64,000 nt of DNA, taken from Cucumis sativus (lineage: Eukaryota > Streptophyta > Magnoliopsida > Cucurbitales > Cucurbitaceae). The position numbers were made by a program, and so were the translations under genes. Shown here piece after piece: positions 9,826 through 21,850 of the stretch. Numbering within the stretch: the stretch's first letter is position 1; each line of letters starts with the position of its first letter. The notes below the pieces were generated by a model that ran no database searches, was not told the origin of the DNA, and saw only the letters and a list, made by a program, of their open reading frames with translations. The stretch is from NCBI RefSeq assembly GCF_000004075.3, contig NC_026658.2:16294075-16358074 (forward strand), read 5' to 3'.

Positions 9826-12800
9826 TTTGTTATATTTATGAAAATTAACATGTATTTAACTTATATGCCTATTTTTTTTAAAAAAAAAAAAGATTGTTGA
9901 TGAATTTTATGAATATATGGATATACACAATAACATTATTTTCATTATAAAGACTAATTTATCTCTAATTTTAAAATATTAATAATCATTATATTTAAAA
10001 TATTTTCCCCTTAAAATATTGATTTTTATGGTTTTCTATAGTTATTCTCAAATTTAATTTTAAATTTTCAGAAGTATTTAATTGTCTTTTAAAAACTTAC
10101 CTAACACGTGTAACCTACTATCAAACTTGCAAGTATAAAATAGCATTATGTATACTTTTATAACCCCAAGAACAAAATCAACTTTTTAAAGGCATAAAAA
10201 GTTGAACTTTTTAAAGTCACAAACAACCCCATTCATACAGTCTCTTAACCCTTCTTATGGTAAAGTGTGTCTATTAAGTATTTAACATCCAAACATAGAA
10301 AAAGTTTTACAGATATAATACAAAATAACAGAAGATAATTACAAAACTATTAGTCAAATGTTAAAGTTAAATTAAATTCCCATCTTTTTTTTTTTCTTTC
10401 ATTACCCTCATTAAATAAATTGTGTTTTTAAGAATATATAAATATATATACAAAAATTTACAGATGTATACCAAATTAAGAACAGATAATTACAAAAGCA
10501 TTAGTCAAAATTAATCTAAAATTAAATACATACTGTTCTATTATTCTAATTCATTTTCATTCTATTTTTTCTCTAATTATTTTCATTAAATTATAAAAAA
10601 AATATCTTAATAAAAAAATAAATAGATCATAAGGAGTTTAATGAATTTTACTTTTCTATTTAAAAAATAAGTCTTCATTATTTTTATTTTTTAAAAAGCA
10701 GAGCTAAATCTTCAATCATAATATCTGTTTCATTATTATTATTTACAAAATTTCACTCTCACTTCTCCATGTTTCATTATTAATTGTTTTTCATCTTATG
10801 CTTTTGATCTTCTTCACATTAATTAGGTAATTATGATATTTTATAAATATTTTCTCAGTCAACTTTAATTTTATTTTTCCATGGAATCTTTTATAGCTTT
10901 TTATCTCACTACACAAACCATATTTGTAAAGTCAATTTCTACCAACTATTCTATAAAATAAAATCGGCATGTCATGTAGATATAAATTTAATTTTAACGA
11001 TTTTGTTATATTTTATAAATGTTATATTTAAAAATGATCTTTGTTTATATTTGAATTTATTTTCAACAATGTTATTTTTTAGTTATTCAACTCGGTTCTA
11101 CAAACTTCAATACTTCAATAGTAATCATGGTTGAACTTTCCATATTTATCTAAAAGTTTTATTTCTACATCTTTTTCTGTTTTTACTTCTTATCTATCAA
11201 TTTCATCCTTACAACTTTCTACTCCATATATACATTTATTATTTTCAATGTATTAACTTAACACTTCATACTTTAACTTGGCATCCATTATACTTTTGAC
11301 TTGGTTTATTTTTATCTTTTTACTTTTAAAATATTGATTATTACATTTTCTTTCATTTTCATTCATATACTTTTAAAATATTAAAAAAAAATTCATCATT
11401 TATTTTCATTTTATATTTTATGCTTAAGAACTTAGAATGGTTGTTTTTAAAAGATTGGACCAAAATAACCCAAAGAACATTTTAAAACGGTGGAGACTAA
11501 AATGAACAAAAGTTAAAAAGAGAGAGGTAACAAACAGCTTTATACTTCTTTTGAAAAGAAGGAAAGGAAAGATAGAAAAACAATTTGTTCAAACAAACAT
11601 TTAAAAGAATAACAATTTGTTCCCTTAAACATTTTTTAAAAAATAAGTTTAACTCATTTCCTTCATCCCAAAATTAATCACTTCCTCTCTCATATTTGGG
11701 TAAAAAGACTACATATGTGGTCATGTTTAGAAGATTTAATTTTTATAATATAAAAGATGAGAATTTGAGTGATGAACCTCTTTGTCCGATCAACTTATAT
11801 CGATGATAATTCTAAATTTATTTAGACTAAAAGACATTAATTCTGACAATACTTGAAAGGGTAATATCATTTTGTAAATATTTATGATACATGGTATATA
11901 TACATGTCTAAGTACTCTTAAACATACAAACCGATTCTAGCGGAAACAAAATCTAAAATTTTAAAAAATATTCACACAAAAATTGTGAAAAAATACTTAC
12001 AAGGGTGTTTGGTTGAGATTTTGAAGCGAGAAAAACCATTTTGAAAAAAGTTGCAGTGTTTGGCAAATTAGATACATTTTTTAGAAATTTATTTATAAAA
12101 TAATTCATTTTAGATATATCATTAAAAACTAAATTTTTAGAAAATGAAGGTGAGGAGATTGATCAGAAAATTGACCATTTTTTATATCTTTATGAAAATT
12201 ACAAAATTGTCCTCTATACTATCTCTCCATTCTTATTAATATTAGGATGTTGAAAGAAATAAAGTATTGTTGAAAAAACATCTCACCTCTTTTTCTTTTA
12301 TTTTGAATAATTACTAAAACAATACAATAAATCAAGCTCTGTGTATTTATTTTGGGTGACGTTATTAATTTCCTTTTCTCTTATTTATTTATTTTTTCAA
12401 AAGAAAAAAAAAAGAATAATTATCTTCATTATAAATTTAAATATCAATATACTTCTACTTCCAAAATAAAATTATTTAAAAAAATTTAATAGAAAAAAAA
12501 ACAATGATTTTGGTTCTAACTTTACTCATTTCAAAATTTTAAAACAAGTAGTTTCAAGATATCGTACCATTAATTTCAAGATATATTTCTTTTTAAAAAT
12601 TTAAAAATATTTTCTTTTATGAAATTAGGTCATAGTGTTTAGTAGTCTTTTATGGTAATTTGAGTTAAGTATAAACATTTTTGGTATATGACAAACCAAA
12701 CAAAATCCACATATAAACACTTATAAACCAATCATGTAAAGTGTTTAAATTTAAACTCATTTTTAAGAAAGTGTTAAAAAGGAAATGTATTATTGAAAAG

Positions 12801-12949
12801 ATATTATGTTGTTAATTCAATTCAAACGGACCTTTACAAAATTAGTTTAATATTTTTTTACCAACTCTTCATATTATTTTTATTTTTTTCATCCATTTAT
12901 AATGGCTAAATTATATTTATAAAATAAAGATATTGGTTGGCATTTGAAC
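9826..12949. other. AT-rich intergenic spacer
   Basis: Three kilobases of A/T-rich DNA with no credible ORF, RNA or element end. There are diffuse repeats, for example two similar phrases with acagatataatacaaa and acagatgtataccaaatt near 10310 and 10460. Confidence 0.55.
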
Positions 12950-13109
12950 TTTAATTCTTGTATTACTTTTAAACTTTCAAAATTTTCAAAATATATTTTT
13001 AAAAGAGTTAAAAATTATCCTCTATTTAATTTTATTCTTGTATTATTTTTAAACTTTCAAAATTTTCAAAAAAATATTTTTAAAAGAGTTAAAAATTATC
13101 CTCTATCGT
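12950..13109 (+). repeat. 80-bp tandem duplication
   Basis: Two adjacent copies start with attcttgtatta at 12954 and 13034. Both continue through aaactttcaaaattttcaaa and end in gagttaaaaattatcctcta. They differ by a few substitutions and small indels. Confidence 0.85.
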
Positions 13110-14333
13110 TAACTTTAGATAGAAGTAATTAGCGATTTATTTCATAACACTCTTCAACTTTCAATTTTCTTTTAAAACAGTGTGAGTTAAAAAATATATA
13201 CATAAATAACTCTAAAAATAAACATAATAATAATAATTATGGTAATAAGAATGAAAATTAAAATTTTGGTACCATTTGCATAATAATACATTTGTTTGAA
13301 TTTTTCTTTGACTTAAAAAATAACTCATTTTTCTTCTCCTTTTCAATTTTTATACCAATTCCTTTGGCAACCAAAATAAAAACTCAAACTTTAGCATAAA
13401 ATCTTAAAAAAAAAAATCAAAATCAAAATCCTCAATTTAAAACATACAAAAAGGACAAAATTAATTGAAAAATATGAAATATTAACACAAACTTAATTAC
13501 GAACATACAAAATTATTTTAGTTGCAAACTTACCAATACATTCCTGAAATTTTAATGTGTTCGTTATTCTCTTTCTCCTTATTGGGCAGTCCATATATTT
13601 TTAATTAGAGTGTGCAAATTTATTTATTTTGAATAAACAAAATTTAAATAGTTAACAAAATGGGTAAAAAAAAGAATGGGAATATATTTACAACTTTTAT
13701 TTTCATAAACAAACATCATAGATATTTTTTTAATTTTTATTTAAAGTTTACGATTATTTAAATTTTTTAAACTTTTAAAAGTTTAGAGTGTTTTTTATAA
13801 AGTTTAGTGGTATTTTGTATAACTTTAGTCGTTTGAATGGATGCAAGCAAAAGTGGTCATGGCTGAATAATTTAGATGAGTTGTGTAAATATACTTATAT
13901 TTTTTTAGCATATATATTCGTTGATTTGAGTTCAACATAGGAGGTGAAGAGATTTGAAATGTGTTAAAGCTGGTGGATGAGATGTGTTTTAACAAGTTGA
14001 GCATTAATAATCTCCACAATTATTTTATTAAAAAATTATTTTATTTACCGATTATTTTTTTAGCCTAAATTGAAAAAATGAAAAGTTATTCCAAATTGAA
14101 TTATAATATAGTATATTGAATTTCAATTCCATCTGTAAAAACGTGGCTTTAATTCCTAGATTTGACTCTCACTTTAATTCATCCATCACCAATTAATTTT
14201 TCTAAATAAATATTCCATGCAAAAGAGTTATATATTGATCACTTTGTGGTTTACGTAAAAGGTTTACCACATTAATTTCATATATTATTGAACCAATCTG
14301 GAGACCATAGTCATTGTTCTACATAAGTATTTG
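13110..14333. other. AT-rich intergenic spacer
   Basis: No gene, RNA or element end is recognised. The minus-strand ORF 13825-14019 is short and of unremarkable composition. Confidence 0.5.
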
Positions 14334-14536
14334 AATTGGGTTTTAAATTCAGTGAAAGATGTTTAATTTTCTTAAAACGTATGATTGTAAATATGAATTT
14401 ATTAATATTTAGTTGTTTGGACCCTAAGTTCAATGGGTTTTAAATTCTGTGAAAAACTATGTCTAAATTCTCTTAAATAGTATGATTGTAAGTATGAATT
14501 AATGTTTAGTTGTTTGGACCCTAATTTCAAAGGGTA
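14334..14536 (+). repeat. 97-bp tandem duplication
   Basis: The phrase gggttttaaattc recurs at 14338 and 14435, and tatgattgtaaatatgaatt and tagttgtttggaccctaa also occur twice. A third partial copy ends near 14536. Copies are diverged. Confidence 0.8.
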
Positions 14537-15881
14537 GCCCACTTCATATTTAAGGCTTCCAAGTTGTTTGTTTACAACTATGGTAACTAATAAGTAACTT
14601 CAATATTATTACAAATTTGTAAGTGTTTAATTATTTCTCACTCAATATCTGATTTTCTAATTTTCCTTTTTTTGCATGGTATTTATTATTTTCTACTCAA
14701 ACTAAAATAGTATTTATTCAACGTAATATAGATGTTTAGAAGATAAGGTAAAATAGAGTTTTATTTAGAAGGTAAGGTAAAGTAGAGTGAGGCTTGAACG
14801 TAATTCTCTATTCCCAGCTTTTTAGTTAAAAAGAACCACTAATTTTATAAATTTTAACTAAATAATTAAATTTATCACTAAATTGTTTATTACGTGATAA
14901 TCTGAATTTGAAGTTAAATTACCCAAATTTTAGCTCAATTGTTTTAGCATAAAGAAATAAGTATAAATCAAAATTTTGACATATATAATCCAATTTTAAA
15001 TATTGAATTTACATATATTCATTCTCTTAACTAATAAACAATTAAACTTGAAGTTTAAATATGTTTAGTGATAGCATTTAAAATAGGTTCGTTATTATAT
15101 TCGGCTAAATTTGGAATTGTATGTATCTTTTCTTTGATTTTATAGGTATTGAGCACAATTCAGTAATTCCAGCCACAACACCAATTCAAGAAAAAAAAAA
15201 CGCTTAATTGGATATTTAGATGTCGACCGGATAAACAAACTTCATTGTACGAAAGGAGGGACACTAGATAGTGTCGCACTGTATAGACAAAATGGGAGCT
15301 ATCTCTCATGCACAAGTCAATTGGAGAAACAAGATCAAGGAGAATGGTTTATTGATTTGGCAATTCCAAGCTAATACATTCATCTAAATAGCTTAGGATT
15401 GAATTTCCATCAAACAGTCACTTATATAATTTTGTATTGTTTAGTTTACTTAGATTTTAATGTCAATTAATTTGCATGTTTAGTGTGCTATTCATCTAAA
15501 CATAAAGATCAATTTGATTAATAGGACGTCACTCTAGCTTTTCTAGACGGGGTTGATTAAGATTATGTTCATATGGTTGCAAGAGATATGCATGATGAAT
15601 CATGATCGAATAGTGAATCAAAAATAACCTTAATAAGTCATGGACGAAGTATTTATCTCATTGATATTTTGATCCAATAAATTTCTGTTTTTGTGTTTTT
15701 TTTTTCTACCGCTTTAGTTACATTCACCAAAATTGAATCAATTCATCAACTCCCTCCTCTTGGTTACTTGAGAGCAAATGGATTGAAAGAAAAAAATTAA
15801 TTGGTTCTCTGTGGATCGACCCATTACTACCTTGATACTACGGAACATCATTTGATTGAGTTAGAAGTCTTAATTTTGAAT
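14537..15881 (+). other. Spacer, including a possible old LTR-retroelement remnant
   Basis: From about 15140 the sequence is less AT-rich. Near 15800-15845 it has the phrase ctctgtggatcgacccatta, ending ccttgatactac, which resembles the 3' part of LTRs of Tat/Ogre-type Ty3/gypsy elements. No coding remains are visible. The solo LTR at 15887 appears to have landed in this older sequence. Confidence 0.35.
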
Positions 15882-16325
15882 ACAGATGTAACGACCCAAC
15901 TTTTCTGGGTAAGTCGAGGTCGTTAATTTTTGACAAAAGACTTTGGTTGATACAAATTGAAACATAAGTCAATTTAAAAACAAAACATGTCAGGCCTGAT
16001 TTTCAAATATTCAAGAAAACTTAACAAAATAACACTATTTACAAATAAAAGTTTGTAAACTAAGTTTTAGTACATCTTAAACCTTAAAAGAAATCATAAG
16101 CGGAAGCAAAATGACACATTTCCTATGGCAATCACGCTTCCTTCCTGCCCCTCGCCGGTTTGCCACCTTTATTTCCTTTGCCTGAAAATTAAACATAAGA
16201 AGGGTGAGTATAACAATACTCAGTAAGAGACCCTCTACTGGTCTCGTCAGGGGAAAATAAATTGTTAAAGTTCTATTGGGACACCCTGTACATCGCAGTC
16301 TTGTGATCCCGTAGGATACACATCT

Positions 16326-16527
16326 CAGTCTAACGCCCGAGGGACGTACATATCAGTCTAACGCCCCGAGGGACGTACATATCAGTCTAACGCCCCGAGG
16401 GACGTACATATCAGTCTAACGCCCCGAGGGACGTACATATCAGTCTAACGCCCCGAGGGACGTACATATCAGTCTAACGCCCCGAGGGACGTACATATCA
16501 GTCTAACGCCCCGAGGGACGTACATAT
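16326..16527 (+). repeat. 29-bp tandem array inside the solo LTR, 7 copies
   Basis: Units begin with cagtctaacg at 16326, 16354, 16383, 16412, 16441, 16470 and 16499. The first is 28 bases (one C missing) and the rest are 29 and essentially identical. Two diverged relatives follow at 16528 and 16556. The unit contains ccccgaggga, and the copies abut with no spacers. Such near-identity within an otherwise diverged LTR suggests recent slippage or unequal exchange. Confidence 0.97.
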
Positions 16528-17379
16528 CAGTCTAGTGTTCTGCAGAAACACATATCAGTCAAATGCTCCCGAAGGTGCAAAATAAATTGGTGATCCCGTG
16601 GGACACCTACAAGGTAAACATCCCAATACAATCTAACAATTTATCCCTCATTCCATTCAATCCATCTTTCAGTTACTTCAAAACATAGAGTTCTTTCTCT
16701 CAACGTCCTAACAGTCAACTTATCTCACTTTAGTCATATGTCTATCAATAATATACTAATACGTCAGTCAATCAAACTATACAGTCAATACACCCCTCAG
16801 ATCACCAGCACACAGTCATACTTTAGCGTAAAGTACACCCAATCTAAACGACAATCACAAGATCGTATCTGCATCTCATACAAGCACAATCTACAATTTT
16901 CGTCCTGTCCACATCCACACACACATATATATATTCCATGACAATCACAATATGCATTCAACATTAAGTCTACTTCAATTCATATGCATATATATATTTT
17001 CAGTCAATCCACAATATACATTCAACACCGAATCTACATCCATACGTGTATATATATATATCATCTCATCATCTTTACTCAGTCAGAGATAATGACATAC
17101 AATTCACAATCATAAGTGAGTCCAGTAGAAAATCCCTTACCTCAAAGTTAGAAAAGCTCCTTAATCACTAACGTCCTCGAAACAATCCTAAGCATAACAA
17201 CACAAAATTCAATTACTTTCACAATACATATCCCACTTATTTTCCTCAACGTAAGTTTCAACTCACTGATATAATGGCGAACTGAACCTTCAACAATTCA
17301 CAATCTGGTTGTGAATGTAAGGGAGCCTAATGTTACTCCCAACACCTCAACGCACGACTGTCGAACTCGCGGCAAAATC

Positions 17380-18030
17380 CTAAGTGTGGGTCGGTCAGCG
17401 GTCGGCGAAATGAGACGTGGCGGCTGGGCTTCACGGATGGAGACCGTCGCGAACAGACCGCGAATCTGAATGGTTACAGCAATTCTGAACGGTTACAGCA
17501 AATCTGAACGGTTACAGCAACTAGTCGGCCGACGTCGATAGCAGGTGGAGCGGCAGTTGTGAGCGGGGAGGCGTGGCGGTTACTGGTTCACGCGGCGGCC
17601 TTGGCTTCGACGGAAGACAGAACCGGCTGAGACGGCTGGGCAGCGGCGGAAGAGCAACGGCTGCAGCGGCGGAAGGTCTTGCGGTACAGATCTGGACGGC
17701 GGTCGCAAGGTGACGCGTACGGCGGCCGCAAGGTGACGCGTACGGCTGCCTCGCGAACTGGCCGATGGTTGCAGCGACGTCCGGCTGGGTTTGGACGGAA
17801 CGGAGAGGAGAAGAGAAGATGGAGATGGCCGGCGGCGGTTGCTGTGCGAACGGATGGGGCGGCTGGGCTGCGGCGGGAAGAAAACGGAGGAGAAAGGATC
17901 GGCGGCTGGGCTGCGGCTGCGCATGAACGGAAGGAGAAGAGGAATGGAGACGGCCGGCGGCGGTTGCTGCGAACGGAAGGAGAAGAGAGGGACAGTCGGC
18001 GACGCACGGGAGGAAGAAGAAAAAGAAAAA
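17380..18030. repeat. GC-rich block with internal repeats in the solo LTR
   Basis: The base composition changes sharply to G/C-rich with many CpG. It contains three copies of a roughly 23-base phrase 'atctgaacggttacagcaa' (17465-17520), a repeated 'ggccgcaaggtgacgcgtacgg' theme near 17700-17745, and recurring ggcggctgggctgcgg. Overlapping ORFs on both strands (for example 17580-17924 minus and 17679-18077 plus) arise from the low stop-codon density and are Arg/Ser/Pro-rich without domain features, so I do not call them genes. Confidence 0.8.
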
Positions 18031-18190
18031 AAAGTTTTCTTTTTCTTTTCTTTTATTTAAATAAAAATGTAAAATAAATATATTAATAAAATATAATTAA
18101 ATACATATATATATTTTAATTATATTAATACATTTCACATCTTCTTTCTCTCAAAATAATTTACCTTCAAGTTTGGGGCGTTACAACAGA

Positions 18191-19969
18191 AGTTAAACAC
18201 GATGTTACAAACACACAATAAAAGACTAAATCAATTGTGAGAATAACATAAAGATAAACACATTGGTTGATAACCTAATTTGATGCGATCACAGCTATGT
18301 CTTGGAGACAAAATGGTCGATGAAAAGAACTTAATTAATGAGAGCTAAACGATTACCATGAAAGTATTTATTTGATAACCAATCTGTCTAATAGACTTCC
18401 AAACAACTCAATCTCAATGGCTCTTTTTATTTGCTTGTTTGAAACATACTTCAAAACAAGAATGCTTAGGCTGATCCTCCTACAAGATCGAAAATCTCTC
18501 TCCAAGTTAAAACTTAGACTTTTCCCCAGTATAAAAACAATACAGTAATTTATAAAATTTAATTTTGAAAATTTATTTGACTCGTCCACATAAAAGTCAA
18601 TACAAGTAGGTAGGAAGAGAAATAGTTTGTGAACTTGTCAATACACTTGTTGAATTGTTCAGGTCAAAGTGAGTTTAAGTAATTAACATAATCTTTTATT
18701 CTAGAAGTGTATGAAAGGTAATTCGATCCTCCATCTTCGTTGTCATTGTACTAAAAAGCTGTTGAATTGTTGTACGCAAGTGTCAGCTAGAGCTTGTACA
18801 TCAACGATCTCGAAGTAGTGGTATTGGTTGTTGTCATCCACCTTCCATCTGAATATGATGTAGCTGAGGTACATCTTTAAAAGGCATAATTATATTTCTT
18901 CAGATTGATGTTTCTCAAGCTCGTGAAAATAGGTAGAATAATGGTAAAATAAAGAAAACAAACAGTGGAGTTGATCACATTAAAATTTGAATATCAATAA
19001 AAGTGATTGTGTTTTAAGAATTAAGGGTATGTTTAATTAAACTTTTTCCATGTTTAATTTTGAAAATGAGTTGTGTTTAAAAAAAGTGAAATGCATAATT
19101 ACCTTTTTTTTATTTTTAAGATTTTTATATTAGAGTTCAACAAGAAAAAATATATAGAAAATAGTTATAAAATCAAATATAAAAATGGAGATGTGAGGGA
19201 GAATCCAACTACACCATATCCATGAAATTATTGATGTTATTTTAGGTAGAAAGCAATTTTTATTTTTGTTTTTCTAGTTATTTCTAGGGGTGGTCGTAAG
19301 AATAAGAAAAAAATTATGACAATAGGGTTCATGTTACTGGATCTTCTAAATTGTAAAAAAATAACTTTTTTATAGCCTTTGTAGTATTAATTACTTGTCG
19401 TATTTGACATTTTCGCAATATTAAAAAAAAAACATTGATTGTTTTTTTCTAAATGTTTTCATACTCAATACAATTTCTCTATTTGTAATGAATATTTTTA
19501 AGAATAACAAAATATTGTAATTGTTTAGAAAATATAACAAAATTCATCAAACTCTCAAATGCATTTATTATTATTATTATTTTTGCTATACTTTTTGTAA
19601 ATAGTTTCATTTTTTTTACTATATATCCATAAAAACTTCCCATCCTTTTTTCAATTAAAGAGTCTTTTTTTTTTTTAGATTTAAAACAATCACCTATTTT
19701 AGACATGATTTTTGGGTAATGTCCTAAAATTTTATTTATTAGTTTAATTAAAATTTCATTTTTTAGGACTATTTGAACGTTCACATCAATATTAAATACA
19801 ATTGATTTTTGAAAATATATAATAAACATTACCTTAATTATATTATACCAAATTTATTATATATTTTATAACTTTCATAATTATTATAATAAATAATCCA
19901 CAATTATATTTGCATTTATTATAAGATATTTTTTATAAATATAGCATTAAGTTGAAGCTAATGTGATAA
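18191..19969. other. Spacer without recognised gene
   Basis: Starts in sequence that was continuous with 15881 before the solo LTR inserted. A short minus-strand frame at 18742-18874 (43 codons, from an ATG) has protein-like composition with YHYFEIVDVQALADTCVQQ, but I cannot name it. The remainder is AT-rich, and the minus ORF at 19479-19829 is Ile/Lys-rich low complexity. Confidence 0.4.
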
Positions 19970-21850
19970 TATTAGATTTAATAAATTTTACAAATTGAGT
20001 TTATTCAATTTCATCCTAATTAAACTCAATATCAAATTTTCACAAACATACTTTCTTGTGACGTCTACCATTACAATTTTCTTCGATCTAGTTTTTTGGT
20101 TTGGTATTTCAATTTTGTTCTTCCCCTTTCTATCTCCTTCAAGTATTTCCGGTAAGTCCAAAAAAAAATTCGTTCATATTTCTTTATCCTTCTTATTTAT
20201 GTAATTTTTGTCATATATATTTCATGTTTAATTTTCCGTGAAGCGTTCTAAAAGTTCATTGAGTTCAATATTCAAGTCATCTTCTTTATTTTTTTGTTTC
20301 TTAAATGTTCCGTCAACAATATATATTATTATATACCAATGGCAGATTCGAAAATTTTATATAGGGAGGCACCGAGCACTATATATTAAATACACTATAA
20401 ATGTTAAGAAAATATCTTGACGATTCACTGATGCTTCAATAACGTTAACTATATTTGTAGAAATAAAGAAAAATCGACAATTTTCACATTATTTTTTATA
20501 ATGTAAATATGTGAATTTAAAATTTTCATTTTTTAATAAGTTAGGGTTTCACCGAGTTTGAAATATAATTGTAAGAGGTGAGAATCAAAGTCACAACCTA
20601 GGGATTGTGCAGTGGAGGCACAAGTACTACACTAAAACTAAAATTTAGTTAAAATGAAGCTAAATTTAATATATATTGTAATCTAACACTTCAAAATTAA
20701 TATTAAAATACAAAAATCGATAATGTGAGGGGACGTTCCCCTCTAGCCCCTTAGTAAAAACACCCATGTTATATACCATGACATATAACTCTCTTATGTG
20801 ATCTATTAGATATATACACCTTCATATTTTTAATAATACATAAGTTGTGACACATGCCTATACTATTGATTGCCAATGCATATTAGTTTCATTAAACTTA
20901 CTTCTTTTCTTATTTTTGTTTCTTGAATGTGCCGTCAACAGTATATTATGATGGTTTTTTCAATGATTGTGATAACTATATTAGCTATAGTGTTTCTGAA
21001 ATATTAGTGAATGAACATATATGTCTTTTCAAGACTTGTACAATAATCATTTATCTAAGTTAGGGAGTTATATTGATAGAGATAATATTGATATATACTT
21101 TTATTTCTTCCAATGCATATATATTTGTTTCATTATTATTATATTTTAGTGTGTATTTAAAATAATTTTGTGCAGTGACATGTATAAACACATGTATATT
21201 TAAAATAATTAGTAAGTAGTAACACCTATAATTCTATTTTTTTTTTTTTGTTAGGTAGGTCCAAAATTGCTAAATATTATGATGATCATCCTTCAACTAA
21301 TTGTTTCATATTATTAGTTTTCTTTTTTAATTTATGTAATATAGTATACAATATATAATGAGTTTAGTGCACCCTCCAAATGTACAACAAAAAAAATATC
21401 ATAAGCAATACATTTTCTTAATTGTATTAATATAAATTTGTACATTCACATAATGCAAAATTTGCTACAAAATTAAAATGCAACGTAAAGTATGCATGTA
21501 TCCATTGTTATATATAATATTATGTTAAATATACATAAGTATTTAATAATCTCTTTAAATCGAAAACAATTTCAGTCACGATAGAATTTTACAAATTAAC
21601 TTCCATTATATGAAAATCAAAGCAAATTTGATGAAATATAATAAGTATATATAAAAAATTATTGAATTGCGTGAAATATATGAAAAACAATGCCAAAGCT
21701 AAAGAAAGAATGGACAGAGAGAAAGAGATTGAAAAGTGAGAGATCGAGAGAAAATAATTTTTGAACAAAATCATCAAAAGAAAAATAATTAAGAGGTAAT
21801 TTTAATTATAATATTAAAATAATAGAATTAATCACATGTCATAGATTAGG
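19970..21850. mobile_element. Probable non-autonomous element related to the one at 45206
   Basis: Left part (about 20090-20160) has pyrimidine-rich sequence ending in ttccggtaagtcc. Right part (about 21585-21740) has aaattaacttccattatatg and agaaagaatggacagagag. Both resemble the left and right arms of the element at 45206-46150. A 'gtttcttaaatgttccgtcaaca' phrase near 20296 recurs diverged at about 20919. The dispersed repeat at 20336-20760 lies inside. There is no coding capacity. The edges are approximate and the call rests on resemblance. Confidence 0.4.
20336..20760 (+). repeat. Dispersed repeat, copy 2
   Basis: The first 165 bases match copy 1 (9825 to 9660 on the minus strand), starting at the aatggcagattcg edge. 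It continues to a C-rich end, ggggacgttcccctctagcc, near 20722-20750. That start-and-end style is familiar from small dispersed elements of dicots. No coding capacity. Confidence 0.65.

Larger units (their letters stand above)
15882..18190 (+). mobile_element. Solo LTR, 2.3 kb, with 5-bp target-site duplication
   Basis: The LTR is 15887-18185 (2299 bases). It opens with TGTAACG and closes with CGTTACA, a perfect 7-base terminal inverted repeat with the TG...CA of LTRs. The five bases on both sides are ACAGA (15882-15886 and 18186-18190), a retroviral-integrase-type duplication. No gag, pol, primer-binding site or second LTR adjoins, so it is a solo LTR left by LTR-LTR recombination. The LTR contains a 29-bp tandem array and a GC-rich block. 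A Ty3/gypsy origin is inferred from the long LTR and the TGTAACG...GGGGCGTTACA style. Confidence 0.88.

Noticed and set aside
16326..16527. Regular repeats resembling a CRISPR array
   Set aside because: The 29-base copies abut directly with no spacers, in plant DNA within an LTR.
17580..18077. Overlapping ORFs of 89-139 codons on both strands
   Set aside because: Arise from GC-rich, stop-poor repeat DNA; Arg/Ser/Pro-rich with no domain or splice logic.
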